Positions 45,094 through 52,870 of a stretch of 64,000 nucleotides of DNA are shown in pieces. The DNA comes from Paenibacillus polygoni. Its GTDB lineage: Bacteria; Bacillota; Bacilli; Paenibacillales; Paenibacillaceae. The number at the start of each line of letters is the position of its first letter. Position 1 is the first letter of the stretch. The stretch is taken from positions 1,745,501-1,809,500 of the forward strand of contig NZ_CP127162.1 of the NCBI RefSeq assembly GCF_030263935.1, given 5' to 3'. The translations under genes and the position numbers were made by a program. A model generated the notes under the pieces. It saw only the letters and a list, made by a program, of their open reading frames with translations. It ran no database searches and had not been told where the DNA came from.

Positions 45094-45967
45094 CCTACGT
45101 TCGGCATGCAGACATCTATCAAGCGATTAAGGAACTGCATGGCGAAAAGGGATATGCACTCACCAAGCTCTGTGAGCTCGCAGGAATCGCCCGATCTGCC
45201 TATTATAAGTGGCTGAAATGGACGCCATCCACCAGGGAACTCGAAAATCTTAAACTCGCCAAGGAAGTCAAGTGTCGCTATGACAAACGAAAAGGGATAC
45301 TCGGTTATCGTCAAATGCGTATTCAGTTAAATCGCAAACTAAAAAAGGCTACAACCGTAAACGCTATTACCGTATCATGCGCGCCCTTGAACTAAGGGCA
45401 GTGATTCGCAAAAAGCGGCCAAATTACGTGAAAGCTCCAGCCCTTCATATTGCAGAGAATGTCATGAACCGAAAATTCCAAGCGGATGCCCCTAACCAAA
45501 AGTGGTGCACCGATGTAACAGAATTAAAGTACGGAAATGGCCGTAAGGCCTATTTGAGTGCCATTATTGACGGATATGACAACTCCGTGGTGTCATGGGT
45601 ACTCAGCCATTCCAATAACAATGAACTCGTTATGAATACAGTAAAGAAAGCTTACAAAAGGAACCCAGGTGCTAAGCCACTCTTGCACAGTGATAGAGGT
45701 TTTCAATACACCTCACATGAATACCAACGACTTCAAAAGAAATACAAGTTTAGAACAAGTATGTCTCGTGTAAGTCGGTGTTTGGACAACCAACCTATTG
45801 AGCGATTCTGGGGTACCTTTAAAACAGAAAGCTTTTATCTGGAGAAATACGATACATACGACAATCTCCTTCGTAGTGTAAGAACTTATATCCATTATTA
45901 CAATAATTTTCGATACACCGAACGACTTAACGGCTTATCCCCTAACGAATATCGGCAAGCAGCATAA
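45060..45967 (+). pseudogene. IS3-family transposase OrfB, interrupted by a second frame break
   Basis: The DDE integrase domain carries Asp in WCTDVTE, Asp in LHSDRGFQY and Glu in QPIERFWG, the last two separated by 35 residues. The N-terminal part (for example LCELAGIARSAYYKWLK and KGILGYRQMRIQLNRK) lies in the -1 frame up to about 45346, then a stop follows. The domain resumes at GYNRKRYYRIMRALEL one frame back. The break is in a run of six A followed by G (45341-45347), where seven A would keep the frame. Because that run is again A AAA AAG in register, a second slip could restore the protein at low rate. Confidence 0.82.
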
Positions 45968-45979
45968 CTAAGAAAAAAT

Positions 45980-46010
45980 AATCCCCTCAGCTTTGATAAC
46001 CGAGGGGATT
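45980..46010 (+). terminator. Hairpin after the transposase gene
   Basis: AATCCCCTC (45980-45988) pairs perfectly with GAGGGGATT (46002-46010). No clear T run follows, so it may act as a weak terminator or mRNA end protector within the IS. Confidence 0.5.
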
Positions 46011-46066
46011 GAACATTTATAATTTTGTTTTTTTATCTGTCTACTTGACAGGGTGCACTTCAAGCA

Positions 46067-46085
46067 TGTCTCTACTGGCCTTTTC
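46067..46085 (+). terminator. Right arm of the split uxaA terminator
   Basis: TCTCTACTGGCCTTT (46069-46083) plus following T residues complements 44311-44325 on the other side of the IS. See the entry for the left arm. Confidence 0.7.
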
Positions 46086-46097
46086 TAGCGTCTTCAC

Positions 46098-47006
46098 TTA
46101 GATAATTCCGTAACTAGCGAGTGTCTTAAGTCGTTCCATCGTGAGATGTCCCCGCCATTCTGCTTCAGCTGCTGCACTTAGCGCAGGCCAAGAGATTGGC
46201 CAGCCGCCGTCTTCTTGCTGGGAGGAAAGAAGATGCTCCAAATGCTGCTCCGTGATCTCTTTTGATATAAAGCGAGCTGCATAGCTGTCTGAACGAGGTG
46301 CCCAGTCCAGCACTTTTTGTACATAGCCGGTTGCTTTTGGATCCAGTTCTATGACGCCAGGCTGCTCTAGTATATGATCGAGTTTTTGTGCAAGACGAAT
46401 GGATCGCTCGCTCTCATCTTGATTTTCGAGAAAATGTATGGCTTGAATCAGCGTATGATATCCTTCTAGTTCACTGTTTTCGAGGGAATACCAAACAAAT
46501 TCTACAGCTTTTTTAAACCAGTTCTCTCTAAGGAATGGATGCCAATCCTTACATTTATATAGTAGTCCAATAATAGAACCTGATGGATTAAGAGAAGCGG
46601 TGTCCTCTTTTTCCGTTGTCCACCAGGGTGCATGCGGATAATCGTTTACGTTCTTAAAAGAATAGGGCCAGCCGCCAGTTGTCGGATTCGCATGTTTCTG
46701 CAGGAAAAATCCAAGCCCTGTAAGGATCCGTTCAGGATAATAGTGAACTTCACTCAGTATATGAAGCGCAAACTCAGCACCTTGGGGCTGACTGAAAGGA
46801 GTGCGAATATCAGGTTCTAGTGCATGCCCAAAACCACCATCTTGATTTTGATAAGCGGCCAGCGCTTGGACTACGGATTCTGCAGATCTTTGTCCTGTTG
46901 CATATTCGAAACGGTAACGATCCAGCAAGCGAGCATGGGTATACATGAAATGATGGGCTTTTTTCACAACCGGATGAGACACATCTAATAATGGGTAAGT
47001 GGTCAT
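46098..47006 (-). CDS. Prenyltransferase/squalene-cyclase-repeat (QW) protein
   Basis: Several alpha/alpha-toroid repeats with the QW motif are visible: AAYQNQDGGFGHALEPD near residue 50, ANPTTGGWPYSF near 115, and SSQQEDGGWPISWP near the C-terminus. The catalytic DxDD motif of class II terpene cyclases was not seen, so a cyclase reaction cannot be claimed. Such roughly 300-residue proteins are common in Paenibacillus with unknown role. ATG at 47006 (complement) has AAGGAG 11 bases upstream; GTG 47018 touches that site. The gene ends next to the IS insertion. Confidence 0.75.
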   Translation of the reverse strand: MTTYPLLDVSHPVVKKAHHFMYTHARLLDRYRFEYATGQRSAESVVQALAAYQNQDGGFGHALEPDIRTPFSQPQGAEFALHILSEVHYYPERILTGLGFFLQKHANPTTGGWPYSFKNVNDYPHAPWWTTEKEDTASLNPSGSIIGLLYKCKDWHPFLRENWFKKAVEFVWYSLENSELEGYHTLIQAIHFLENQDESERSIRLAQKLDHILEQPGVIELDPKATGYVQKVLDWAPRSDSYAARFISKEITEQHLEHLLSSQQEDGGWPISWPALSAAAEAEWRGHLTMERLKTLASYGII

Positions 47007-47093
47007 AGTTTGGTTCACTCCTTCAGTGCTTGATCGAATCCTCTTTTTGTATTCTTCATTTTCGTTTATTTACCTGCAAAAAGGCGGGGACAA

Positions 47094-47137
47094 CAAAAAA
47101 ATCCCGCACCCTCTGCTTACGCAGGTGATACGGGAAT
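47094..47137 (-). terminator. Intrinsic terminator of the second GH42 gene
   Basis: On the minus strand CCCGTATCACCTGC and GCAGAGGGTGCGGG form a stem, followed by seven T residues. It lies 77 bp after the GH42 stop; the stretch between is A-rich on the plus strand with imperfect GGTATAAAA repeats. Confidence 0.72.
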
Positions 47138-47213
47138 AGGTATAAAAATGGGTATAAAAAAGGTTAAAGAAAATGGATATAAGAAAACGGGTATAGAATA
47201 CGCCTGCTGCGTA

Positions 47214-49241
47214 CTATTTAACTTGCAGTATTTGTACACCGCGTTCTTCAATTTGGATCGTTCCCTGATGGTCAGTACCTGTCAGAAGATCCTTAGCCTG
47301 AACATCACCTAGATCATAGGAACAAGCTTCCTTATTGAAGTTAAGCACAAATAGATAAGAGATTCCGTCTTTTACACGGCGGCTGACTTCAACGCCATCA
47401 GGTGTAACGAGCGTCGGTCCAATACCTTTATCGGCCGCTATTTTATCAACCAGGCCGTCAAGGAAGCTGGTTTCTGGATCAGAAGCAACATAGTAGGCTT
47501 CACCAAGGCCAAATACATTACGGGTCAAAGATGGCATGCCTTGATAGAAATCTTCACCATACTCAGCAATCACTTCTGCACCTTCGGTATGGAGCAGATC
47601 GCAGAGCAGACCGCATTCATACTCGCCCGAAAGTTTGCCAAATGTGTTTTTAATCATCATTTTGTTCTTTTGGTCTGGGAACAGTGCATCGATTTCTTCT
47701 ACCCATATGCCGAGAAGATCTCGAAGTTCACCAGGGTATCCCCCGACAGTGACTAGGTCATTCTCATTCACTACTCCGCTGAAGAACGTAGTTACAAAGG
47801 TGCCGCCGTTTTTTGTGAATGTCTCCAGTTTATTAGCGAATCCGGGTTTTACCATGTAGAGCACAGGGGCTACAACAACCTCATAGGAAGAAAGATCCGT
47901 ATCTACGCTGATCATATCAACCTGGATATTCTGGCGATAGAAGGCTGCATAGTACTTATGAATTTGTTCTACATAGTTCAGTGCTACCGAAGGACCGCTT
48001 GATTTCTCAATCGCCCACCAGTTTTCCCAATCAAACAGAATAGCTACTTTAGATTCTACACGAGAGTCAAGTATTCGATCTCCGAGTTTCGCGAGTTCTT
48101 GGCCTAGCTGAGTTACTTCACGGAATACTCGGGTATTTTCATGGCCTGCATGTTCAATGACCGCACCATGGTATTTCTCACAAGCGCCGATGGATCTGCG
48201 AAGCTGGAAGAACATTACGGTATCTGCTCCATGGGCAACGGTCTGGTAGCTCTGAAGGCGCATGACGCCTGGACGTTTTAAAGAGTTGTAGGGCTGCCAG
48301 TTTTGCTGGCTTGGCGTCTGCTCCATCAGCATGAACGGCATACCGTCTTTTAGACCTCTCATCAGGTCATTTGCCATTGCTGTTTCACTAGGAGGAGTGG
48401 TGAGACTCGGGTAGCTGTCCCAAGATACGATGTCCATATGTTTTGCCCATTTGAAGTAATCAAGCTGTTTGAAGAATCCCATCAAGTTGGTAGTTACTAC
48501 AGAATCCGGTATGTATCTCTTAATTGCATCATACTCCATCTGGTAGCAAGCGAGCATACTATCCGAATTAAAACGAGAGTAGTCAAGAGAGATCCCTTGG
48601 AAATTGGTTCTGCGCTCACCCCATTCTTCACTGAGATTGCTTGGGAGTACGATCTCGTCCCAGTCATAGAAGGTGTGTCCCCAAAAAGCGGTGTTCCAGG
48701 CTTTATTCAGGTTATCTAGATTCTGATAACGTTGTTTCAACCATACACGAAAAGCACGTTCACAGTTGTCACAGTAACATTCACCGCCATATTCATTGGA
48801 TACATGCCATACAAGAACCGCAGGATGATCTTGATAACGTTCCGCAAGCTTGCCTGCAATTCGTTCGGAGTACAAACGATAGGTCGGGCTATTTGGACAG
48901 GAGTTGTGACGTCCGCCAAACTTCCGTTTTCGGCCATCTCGATCTACACGGAGTACGTCTTTATATTTAGTAGCCATCCATGCCGGATGAGCACCGGTGC
49001 TGGTTGCTAGACAAACATAGACACCGCTTTCATAAAGACTGTCGATGAGTTCATCAAGCCATTCAAAATGATAGGTGATTTCATCAGGTTGGTTTTTAGC
49101 CCATGAGAATACATTTATCGTTGCGATATCGATACCTGCTATTTTAAACATACGAAGATCTTCTTGATGTGTTGCCTCGTCCCATTGCTCTGGGTTGTAG
49201 TCGCCGCCGTAGAATATTTTAGGAAGTTTGGAACTAATCAA
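47214..49241 (-). CDS. GH42 beta-galactosidase (second copy)
   Basis: This enzyme is homologous to the one at 7380-9473. It has YGGDYNPEQW at the N-terminus, acid/base Glu150 in WHVSNE, nucleophile Glu307 in LMEQT, and the zinc cysteine cluster CYCDNC. The start is TTG at 49241 (complement) with GAGGTGA 6 bases upstream, giving 675 residues without a signal peptide. The open frame extends further upstream but would run over the divergent AraC gene. Its regulator gene starts 114 bp away on the other strand. It has no transporter of its own nearby, so its substrate is likely delivered by another importer. Confidence 0.92.
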   Translation of the reverse strand: MISSKLPKIFYGGDYNPEQWDEATHQEDLRMFKIAGIDIATINVFSWAKNQPDEITYHFEWLDELIDSLYESGVYVCLATSTGAHPAWMATKYKDVLRVDRDGRKRKFGGRHNSCPNSPTYRLYSERIAGKLAERYQDHPAVLVWHVSNEYGGECYCDNCERAFRVWLKQRYQNLDNLNKAWNTAFWGHTFYDWDEIVLPSNLSEEWGERRTNFQGISLDYSRFNSDSMLACYQMEYDAIKRYIPDSVVTTNLMGFFKQLDYFKWAKHMDIVSWDSYPSLTTPPSETAMANDLMRGLKDGMPFMLMEQTPSQQNWQPYNSLKRPGVMRLQSYQTVAHGADTVMFFQLRRSIGACEKYHGAVIEHAGHENTRVFREVTQLGQELAKLGDRILDSRVESKVAILFDWENWWAIEKSSGPSVALNYVEQIHKYYAAFYRQNIQVDMISVDTDLSSYEVVVAPVLYMVKPGFANKLETFTKNGGTFVTTFFSGVVNENDLVTVGGYPGELRDLLGIWVEEIDALFPDQKNKMMIKNTFGKLSGEYECGLLCDLLHTEGAEVIAEYGEDFYQGMPSLTRNVFGLGEAYYVASDPETSFLDGLVDKIAADKGIGPTLVTPDGVEVSRRVKDGISYLFVLNFNKEACSYDLGDVQAKDLLTGTDHQGTIQIEERGVQILQVK

Positions 49242-49270
49242 TGGATTCACCTCTTGTATAAGAATAAGTC

Positions 49271-49284
49271 CATGATATATCATG
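49271..49284. promoter_or_regulatory. Perfect 14-bp palindrome in the GH42/AraC divergent promoter
   Basis: CATGATATATCATG is an exact inverted repeat 30 bp before the GH42 start. It is a candidate operator; the AT-rich setting makes chance possible. Confidence 0.35.
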
Positions 49285-49355
49285 AGATGTATTTTTAAAA
49301 TATAAGAATTGTAGAGACGTATATAATAATATGGAACTAACTTTGAGGTGATATG

Positions 49356-50195
49356 ATGCTGTTTACTCCAGAACATCAACGTTTTTTTATGACGAGCAGA
49401 GAACAACCGTTGCCATTATATATTGAAAGTATTGGAGTGAATTTAAATCAAGAATCAATCGTGCGTTCCGCAGGATATCCTTGTTACCACTGGCTGCAGA
49501 CCATGGAAGGGGAGGGAGAGTTTACTTTTGCCGGAAAAACGTACCCGCTTCCCCCTGGAACCGGTGTACTTGTGGCCCCAGGTGAACCGCATGAATACAA
49601 AAGATTAGAGGCAGGTACTTCATGGTCTACTCTATATATTACGTTTAGCGGTCCGCAGACGAGTGCCATTCTAGCAACACTTGAACTTGATCCATCGGCA
49701 TGTTATCAGTGGGACCCTTCGTCGGAGCTTCAGTTCTTTGGACAACAAGTTCTTGGGTCCATCGGCAGTGATCGCGATTTAACGGGTCTTGAAGCGTCTG
49801 GGGATCTATACCGTTTTCTTTTGCTGCTCAAAAAATATGGAACGACAGGAAATTCACCTTCGTTGTCTCACTCTCTTGAAAGGCTTGCTCCACTGCTTCA
49901 GTTTATGGAAGAAAAATTGAGTGATCCGAATGTTGGCTTATCAGAAATGGCAGCTGTACTGTCGGTTAGTCCTCGATACGTCAATACCCTTTTCAAGCAA
50001 TCTTTTGGAGAGACTGCCTATGGATATTTCATCCTGAAACGAATTCGCAGAGCGAAAGAAATTCTCACATCACGCCCGAATATGACGGTTAAGGAAACAG
50101 CAGAAGCTGTCGGCTTTCGGGATGCAAGCCATTTTGTAGCTACGTTTCGTAAAATCGAAGGGGTAACACCCGAACAATTTCGTAAATTGTACTGA
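49356..50195 (+). CDS. AraC family regulator of the second GH42 gene
   Basis: The first 150 residues form a cupin-type arm (GEGEFTFAGKTYPLPPGTGVLVAPGEPH, quoted here as two adjoining strands GEGEFTFAGKTYPL and APGEPH). The C-terminal 100 residues form the AraC double helix-turn-helix, with LSVSPRYVNTLFKQSFG and GFRDASHFVATFRKIEG. GAGGTG at 49345-49350 is 5 bases before ATG 49356. Being divergent from the GH42 gene, it probably activates it in the presence of a galactoside. Confidence 0.86.
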   Translation: MLFTPEHQRFFMTSREQPLPLYIESIGVNLNQESIVRSAGYPCYHWLQTMEGEGEFTFAGKTYPLPPGTGVLVAPGEPHEYKRLEAGTSWSTLYITFSGPQTSAILATLELDPSACYQWDPSSELQFFGQQVLGSIGSDRDLTGLEASGDLYRFLLLLKKYGTTGNSPSLSHSLERLAPLLQFMEEKLSDPNVGLSEMAAVLSVSPRYVNTLFKQSFGETAYGYFILKRIRRAKEILTSRPNMTVKETAEAVGFRDASHFVATFRKIEGVTPEQFRKLY

Positions 50196-50271
50196 TAAAT
50201 GAAACCATTTCATTCTAGCTATCGAAGCCTTAACCGGGACAATCTATAGATTAAATGCTTCTTTAGGATTG

Positions 50272-50286
50272 ATGAAAACGGTTTTA
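50272..50286 (+). promoter_or_regulatory. cre-like site before the esterase gene
   Basis: ATGAAAACGGTTTTA differs from the consensus WTGNAANCGNWWNCW at one fixed position. It lies 64 bp before the alpha/beta hydrolase start. Confidence 0.4.
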
Positions 50287-50349
50287 TATAGGATGATGGG
50301 TTAGATAGACGAGGAAACATCACATGGGAAGAAGAAAGAAGGGAAAAGA

Positions 50350-51138
50350 ATGTCTGAACTATTCATTTGGCCTGGTCTGCCTCCTTATGCAGCAGAGGGA
50401 TATGAAGCAGATCGACCTACACTGAGAGCCTACCTAGCGGAAGGTGCCAAAAGTGCGGTTATCGTTTGCCCAGGCGGCGGATACGGCCATCTAGCGGATC
50501 ATGAAGGAGAACCTGTAGCAAAGTGGCTGAATGAATCGGGCATTTCGGCATTTGTATTAAAATACCGAATTTCTCCGCACAAAGAACCTGCACCTCTCGC
50601 TGATGCTAGACGGGCCATACAGTATGTAAGAGCCCATGCACAGGAATATGGGATTGAAAAAGGTCGGATTGCTATGCTCGGATTCTCTGCTGGAGGACAT
50701 TTGACTGCGAATGCGGGAACTTCGTGGGTTCTTGGTGATGAGAGCCCGAAAGACCCTGTAGCCTCGGAGAGTTCAAAGCTGGATGCAATGATTCTTTGTT
50801 ACCCTGTGATTACGATGGAGGATTACGGCCATTTAGGTTCAAGAGAAGCATTGCTTGGTAAAGGCGCTTCGAGCGATCTCATTCAAAAGTATAGTAACGA
50901 AAAGCAAGTATGCAAGGAAACACCGCCTGCTTTTATTTGGCACACGTATGCAGATGAGGCAGTCCCTGTTCAGAACAGCCTTGCGATGTCTATGGCGTTA
51001 AGTGAATCAAGAGTTCCTCATGAGCTTCATATTTTTGAAGAAGGACGGCATGGAATTGGACTGGCTGAGGAGTTCGCAGAAACAACAGGAAAGTGGAAGG
51101 AACTATGTATTACCTGGCTTCGGAAGCAGGGATGGTAG
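50350..51138 (+). CDS. Alpha/beta hydrolase, carbohydrate esterase-like
   Basis: The protein has the esterase/lipase fold with the HGGG-like oxyanion segment VIVCPGGGYGHLA, nucleophile Ser in MLGFSAGGHL, and the late Asp and His in TYADEAVPV and EEGRHGIGL. This resembles acetyl esterases or xylan-related esterases found beside glycosidase genes; deacetylation of plant oligosaccharides is an inference. No signal peptide is present. GAAGAAGGGAAAAGA precedes ATG 50350. The 262 residues are a normal length. Confidence 0.82.
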   Translation: MSELFIWPGLPPYAAEGYEADRPTLRAYLAEGAKSAVIVCPGGGYGHLADHEGEPVAKWLNESGISAFVLKYRISPHKEPAPLADARRAIQYVRAHAQEYGIEKGRIAMLGFSAGGHLTANAGTSWVLGDESPKDPVASESSKLDAMILCYPVITMEDYGHLGSREALLGKGASSDLIQKYSNEKQVCKETPPAFIWHTYADEAVPVQNSLAMSMALSESRVPHELHIFEEGRHGIGLAEEFAETTGKWKELCITWLRKQGW

Positions 51139-51372
51139 AGAGTTTAGAAGACAAGTCGGCCTTGGGGTTAAGGCTGTAAGCTGAAGACAGTTCTATAATG
51201 ATAAGAGAAAAGGTTACTGATAAGGTAGAACAGGCCCGGATATTTAGTCTGTGGTATGGGATTTGGTTTTGGTTAGGGGTAGTCCTTGCGTTTAAGTAGT
51301 GTCCATCTCGTGTATTAACATGGATAGATGCACCGCCAGAGTGTGATAGCGATTAGCGAAGGAGTGTTTAAG

Positions 51373-52248
51373 ATGTCAGAACTTGAACTTGTATTAGATG
51401 CAAAAGCGAAGCTTGGAGAGGGTCCCAGCTGGGATGCAGAAGCGGGCCGTTTATTTTGGGTAGACATTGAAGGGTTTAAGCTGCATGCTTATGATCCGCA
51501 GACGGGCGAGGATACCGTTTATGATATCGGACAACATATCGGAGCTGTTGTACCATACGAGAAAGAACGCGTTATCGTTGCGCTTCGAGATGGGTATCAT
51601 GTGTACAACCTCCATACCGGAGAGCTGCAGCTTATTCATGACCCGGAAGAGGGTCGTAAGGATAACCGGTTCAACGATGGTAAATGTGACCCCGCAGGCC
51701 GCTTTTGGGCAGGGACGATGAGTCTTGAAGGAAAAGACAAGCAAGGCGCTTTTTATTGTCTGGAAGACGGAGAAGTCAGTACCATCTTTACCGAAGTTTC
51801 CACCTCTAATGGTTTAGGTTGGAGTCCTGATCATAAAACCATGTATTATATTGATACACCTACAGGGAAGATAGACCGGCTTGATTACGATGAAAAGACA
51901 GGCAAAGTGTCTAATCGCAGAACAGCAGTGGATTTTCCTGATAATGTTGGTTTTCCTGATGGCATGACCGTAGATGCAGAAGGGATGATCTGGATTGCAC
52001 ATTGGGGCGGATCTCAAGTAAGCCGCTGGAATCCGGACACAGGGAAAATGCTCTCACATATAGAGGTTCCTGCGGAGCAAGTGACTTGTTGCTGCTTTGG
52101 AGGTAAAAATTTGGACGAGCTGTATATCACTACAGCGCGAAACGGACTAAGCGCCGAACAACTCAAAAAAACGCCGCACGCAGGCGGACTGTTTCGAATC
52201 AAACCGGGTGTAAAAGGAATGCCAACTTTTCGGTATAAACAAAAATAA
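51373..52248 (+). CDS. SMP-30/gluconolactonase family sugar lactonase
   Basis: The six-bladed beta-propeller lactonase family is shown by KLGEGPSWDAEAGRLFWVDI at the start (metal-binding Glu), NRFNDGKCDPAGRFWAGTM (metal Asn), NGLGWSPDHKTMYYIDT and PDNVGFPDGMTVDAEGMIWIA (metal Asp). Each of these blocks is typical of SMP-30, gluconolactonase and L-arabinolactonase. The physiological lactone is not known. ATG 51373 has GAAGGAG upstream and gives 291 residues. A terminator follows. Confidence 0.88.
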   Translation: MSELELVLDAKAKLGEGPSWDAEAGRLFWVDIEGFKLHAYDPQTGEDTVYDIGQHIGAVVPYEKERVIVALRDGYHVYNLHTGELQLIHDPEEGRKDNRFNDGKCDPAGRFWAGTMSLEGKDKQGAFYCLEDGEVSTIFTEVSTSNGLGWSPDHKTMYYIDTPTGKIDRLDYDEKTGKVSNRRTAVDFPDNVGFPDGMTVDAEGMIWIAHWGGSQVSRWNPDTGKMLSHIEVPAEQVTCCCFGGKNLDELYITTARNGLSAEQLKKTPHAGGLFRIKPGVKGMPTFRYKQK

Positions 52249-52295
52249 GTTATTCTGATTTGGTGAGTCATCATGATTTACTGATGACCAATAAT

Positions 52296-52347
52296 AAGAC
52301 ATGGAAAAGATCGTTATAAACGTTCCTTTCTCCGTGTCTTTTTATTT
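52296..52347 (+). terminator. Intrinsic terminator of the lactonase gene
   Basis: AAGACATGG (52296-52304) pairs with CCGTGTCTT (52332-52340) around an inner CGTT/AACG pairing, then TTTATTTT. Confidence 0.78.
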
Positions 52348-52404
52348 TGGCACTAATTTGTGAGTACTGCAAATAGGTGCTTTTTAACTTTTAACTTTTT
52401 CGCC

Positions 52405-52468
52405 CTCAAAGCGTTTATAGAGTATATCCCTTCCTATTTTATCAAAAGGTATTATGAAAATTGATTCA
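52405..52468. repeat. Decayed partial copy of the MITE-like element, copy C
   Basis: The right end AAAGGTATTATGAAA then ATTGATTCA matches the right terminal repeat of copy A with one inserted base. Weaker similarity extends about 60 bp inward (GTATATCCC). The left end is not clearly recognisable. Confidence 0.45.
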
Positions 52469-52531
52469 GCGTAGTCAATAACATGTGAGTAAGAAGAAGT
52501 AGGAGTATAGTTTGCTAAAGGGGGCAGTACG

Positions 52532-52726
52532 ATGAATGACGATCATTTCCAAGATCAGAACCAATTTTCTAAACCCATGGATCCATATAGCGCTAAATCA
52601 AACTTTGATGTGAAGGAAGAGGAACTGCATAAAAATGGTGTTCCCTCCTTATGGCGTGAAGTTTCTAATTTGCTGATTATCGTTGGAATTATTGCAGGCG
52701 TAATTCTATTATCTCGAATTTTTTAG
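52532..52726 (+). CDS. Small single-pass membrane protein
   Basis: This 64-residue protein has a charged N-terminal half and one C-terminal membrane helix (LLIIVGIIAGVILLSRIF). AAAGGGGGC precedes the ATG. Function unknown. A strong bidirectional terminator follows after a short repeat, supporting expression. Confidence 0.65.
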   Translation: MNDDHFQDQNQFSKPMDPYSAKSNFDVKEEELHKNGVPSLWREVSNLLIIVGIIAGVILLSRIF

Positions 52727-52757
52727 TTATAGAATTTGAAATAGGGATATCGTGTTA

Positions 52758-52793
52758 AAAACCAAAACCAAAACCAAAACCAAAACCAAAACG
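52758..52793. repeat. Hexanucleotide tandem repeat (AAAACC)5 plus one variant
   Basis: Five exact AAAACC units and a sixth AAAACG lie between the small membrane protein gene and the shared terminator. Such arrays can change length by replication slippage. It is non-coding. Confidence 0.8.
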
Positions 52794-52809
52794 AAAAAAA
52801 CAGACCAAA

Positions 52810-52854
52810 ACACAAAAACAACCGAATTGGATAACCATTCGGTCGTTTTTGTGT
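52810..52854. terminator. Bidirectional terminator between convergent genes
   Basis: ACACAAAAACAACCGAAT (52810-52827) pairs with ATTCGGTCGTTTTTGTGT (52837-52854) with a single mismatch. A-rich on the left and T-rich on the right, it can serve both the small membrane protein gene and ahpF. Confidence 0.85.
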
Positions 52855-52870
52855 TTCAAGATGATATATA

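Larger units (their letters stand above)
44332..46062 (+). mobile_element. IS3-family insertion sequence (IS150-like)
   Basis: The 1,731-bp element has imperfect 26-bp terminal inverted repeats beginning TGA (44332-44357) and ending TCA (46037-46062), sharing AGTAGACAG and flanking positions. Four-base direct repeats AGCA lie on both sides (44328-44331 and 46063-46066). It encodes orfA with helix-turn-helix domains, an A6G slippery heptamer, and a DDE orfB in the -1 frame. These traits fit the IS150 group of the IS3 family. orfB has a second frame break, so the copy may be inactive. Confidence 0.9.
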
